From positions 1-7,416 of the forward strand of contig PXBV01000074.1 in the NCBI GenBank assembly GCA_003565575.1: a stretch of 7,416 nucleotides of DNA. The letters run 5' to 3'. The notes under the pieces were generated by a model, which had not been told where the DNA came from, did no database searches, and saw nothing but the letters and a program-made list of their open reading frames with translations. Positions within the stretch are counted from its first letter, which is position 1, and each line of letters opens with the position of its first letter. The position numbers and the translations under genes were made by a program. The DNA comes from Psychroflexus sp. GTDB taxonomy: Bacteria > Bacteroidota > Bacteroidia > Flavobacteriales > Flavobacteriaceae. Below are positions 6,325 through 7,416 of this stretch, piece by piece.

Positions 6325-7416
6325 ATGAGTCACTCCAAATTATTGATTATTGGATATGTTTGGCCAGAACCAAAATCTTCTGCAGCTGGAAGCAGAATGA
6401 TGCAACTCATAGATCTTTTTTTGAAAAGAAAATTTGAAGTCATTTATGCTTCACCTGCCAAATTTTCTGAAAATGCAGAAAACTTAGAAACTCTAGGAAT
6501 TACTCAAAAACACATACAGGTCAATAATTCTGAATTTGATAACTATCTAAAGGAACTAAAACCCTCTCATGTGCTTTTTGATAGATTTATGATGGAAGAG
6601 CAGTTTAGTTGGAGAGTGACAGGAAATTGCCCTGATGCTGTACGCATTTTAGATACTGAAGATCTACATTTTTTAAGAAAAGCTAGACAAGAGGCTTATA
6701 GAGAAAACAAAGCCTTCAAAAAAGAGTATCTATATACTGATATGGCCAAGCGAGAAATCGCTTCCATATTGAGATCTGACCTTAGCCTAATTATATCTAA
6801 GCCTGAAATGGATTTATTAGTCAATCAATTTAAAGTGAGTAAACATCTATTGCTTTATCTTCCTTTTCTCTTAAAACCAATAAAAGAAACTCATATTCAA
6901 ACCTTACCAAGCTTTAAAGAAAGGCAGCACTTCATTAGCATAGGCAACTTCCTCCATGCACCCAACTGGGATAAAACTTTATATTTAAAACAAGACATTT
7001 GGCCGCTCATCCGTCAAGAGCTTCCAGAAGCAGAACTACACATTTATGGAGCTTATACATCCCAAAAAGTAGAGCAACTTCATAATCCAAAACAAAATTT
7101 TTTTGTGAAAGGAAGAGCTGAAAATGCTGTAGAGACCATTCAAAATGCAAGAGTTCTTTTAGGGCCATTAAGGTTTGGTGCAGGACTCAAAGGCAAGTTT
7201 ATAGATGCTATGATAGCGGGGACGCCTTCCATAACAACAACCATTGGCGCTGAAGGCATTTGTGGTGATCTCCCATGGAATGGTGAAATAGCTAACACCG
7301 CCGAGGAGATAGCCAATCAGGCGATTTTGCTCTACCAGATGCCTAAGCGTTGGAAGGTTGCTCAAACCAATGGTTTCACTATAATAAATAAGCGCTTCCA
7401 AAGAAAAACCTTTGCC
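6325..7416 (+). CDS. Glycosyltransferase, GT4-like GT-B fold (partial, runs off the window end)
   Basis: The frame is open from the ATG at 6325 to the last base, giving 364 residues with no stop. An in-frame TAA at 6307-6309 with no ATG in between fixes this start. The N-terminus KLLIIGYVWPEPKSSAAGSR (5-24) is the first beta-strand and loop of a GT-B Rossmann domain, as in many flavobacterial glycosyltransferases. The C-terminal domain shows FISIGNFLHAPNWD (203-216), AELHIYG (236-242), and the key motif PLRFGAGLKGKFIDAM (281-296) followed by AGTPSITTTIGAEGI (298-312), the nucleotide-sugar-binding region of the Glycos_transf_1/GT4 group. It probably transfers a sugar from an activated donor at the cytoplasmic face, for surface polysaccharide or glycolipid synthesis. 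Donor and acceptor cannot be read from sequence. No membrane segment is evident. The nearest visible neighbour is the porin gene, 244 bp upstream and behind a hairpin, so it may be the first gene of a glycan cluster continuing to the right. Confidence 0.9.
   Translation, partial: MSHSKLLIIGYVWPEPKSSAAGSRMMQLIDLFLKRKFEVIYASPAKFSENAENLETLGITQKHIQVNNSEFDNYLKELKPSHVLFDRFMMEEQFSWRVTGNCPDAVRILDTEDLHFLRKARQEAYRENKAFKKEYLYTDMAKREIASILRSDLSLIISKPEMDLLVNQFKVSKHLLLYLPFLLKPIKETHIQTLPSFKERQHFISIGNFLHAPNWDKTLYLKQDIWPLIRQELPEAELHIYGAYTSQKVEQLHNPKQNFFVKGRAENAVETIQNARVLLGPLRFGAGLKGKFIDAMIAGTPSITTTIGAEGICGDLPWNGEIANTAEEIANQAILLYQMPKRWKVAQTNGFTIINKRFQRKTFA

Noticed and set aside
7168..7401. A 77-codon minus-strand open frame inside the glycosyltransferase gene
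   Set aside because: It lies wholly opposite the conserved GAGLKGK motif region of a clear glycosyltransferase, so it is a shadow of that gene.
1..7416. A previously undescribed multi-gene system, mobile element, CRISPR array or defence locus
   Set aside because: No transposase, integrase, repeat-spacer array, nuclease-helicase set or toxin-antitoxin pair is visible. The genes are core functions plus common Bacteroidota envelope genes, and no shared operon links them.

Overview
The window looks like chromosomal DNA from a member of the Bacteroidota, most likely class Flavobacteriia. Four things point there. The DNA is AT-rich. TAnnTTTG boxes of the Bacteroidota sigma-ABfr type sit just upstream of genes that show no clear Shine-Dalgarno sequence. 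It carries an outer-membrane beta-barrel of the Bacteroidota 'putative porin' type. Its lipB and rnhB proteins have a flavobacterial look. The assignment rests on recognised protein families and promoter style, not on a database search.

Layout from left to right. Positions 1-63 are probably the last codons of an upstream gene. lipB (130-834, +) encodes octanoyltransferase, the first enzyme of de novo lipoate attachment. It converges on a large lipoprotein gene (872-3322, -) whose product has an N-terminal lipobox, a long poorly characterised middle and a C-terminal beta-propeller-like region. A nested AT-rich inverted repeat lies at the convergent junction. Upstream of the lipoprotein gene, on the same strand, is rnhB (3396-3995, -), encoding ribonuclease HII with all catalytic residues. 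A divergent intergenic region of about 105 bp separates rnhB from a gene for a 659-residue putative porin (4101-6080, +). A 244-bp non-coding stretch (6081-6324) follows, with a strong hairpin just after the porin gene and a smaller inverted repeat further on. The last gene (6325 to beyond the window end, +) is a glycosyltransferase of the GT4/GT-B type, with 364 codons visible and no stop reached.

The genes do not form an obvious single pathway. lipB and rnhB are housekeeping genes. The lipoprotein and the porin are cell-envelope proteins of unknown exact role, and the glycosyltransferase probably serves cell-surface polysaccharide synthesis. Apart from the rnhB-lipoprotein pair, which could be partly co-transcribed, each gene seems to be its own transcription unit. 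I see no mobile element, CRISPR array, tRNA or rRNA, and no convincing evidence of a new multi-gene system. The most open items are the large lipoprotein and the structured gap between the porin and glycosyltransferase genes.
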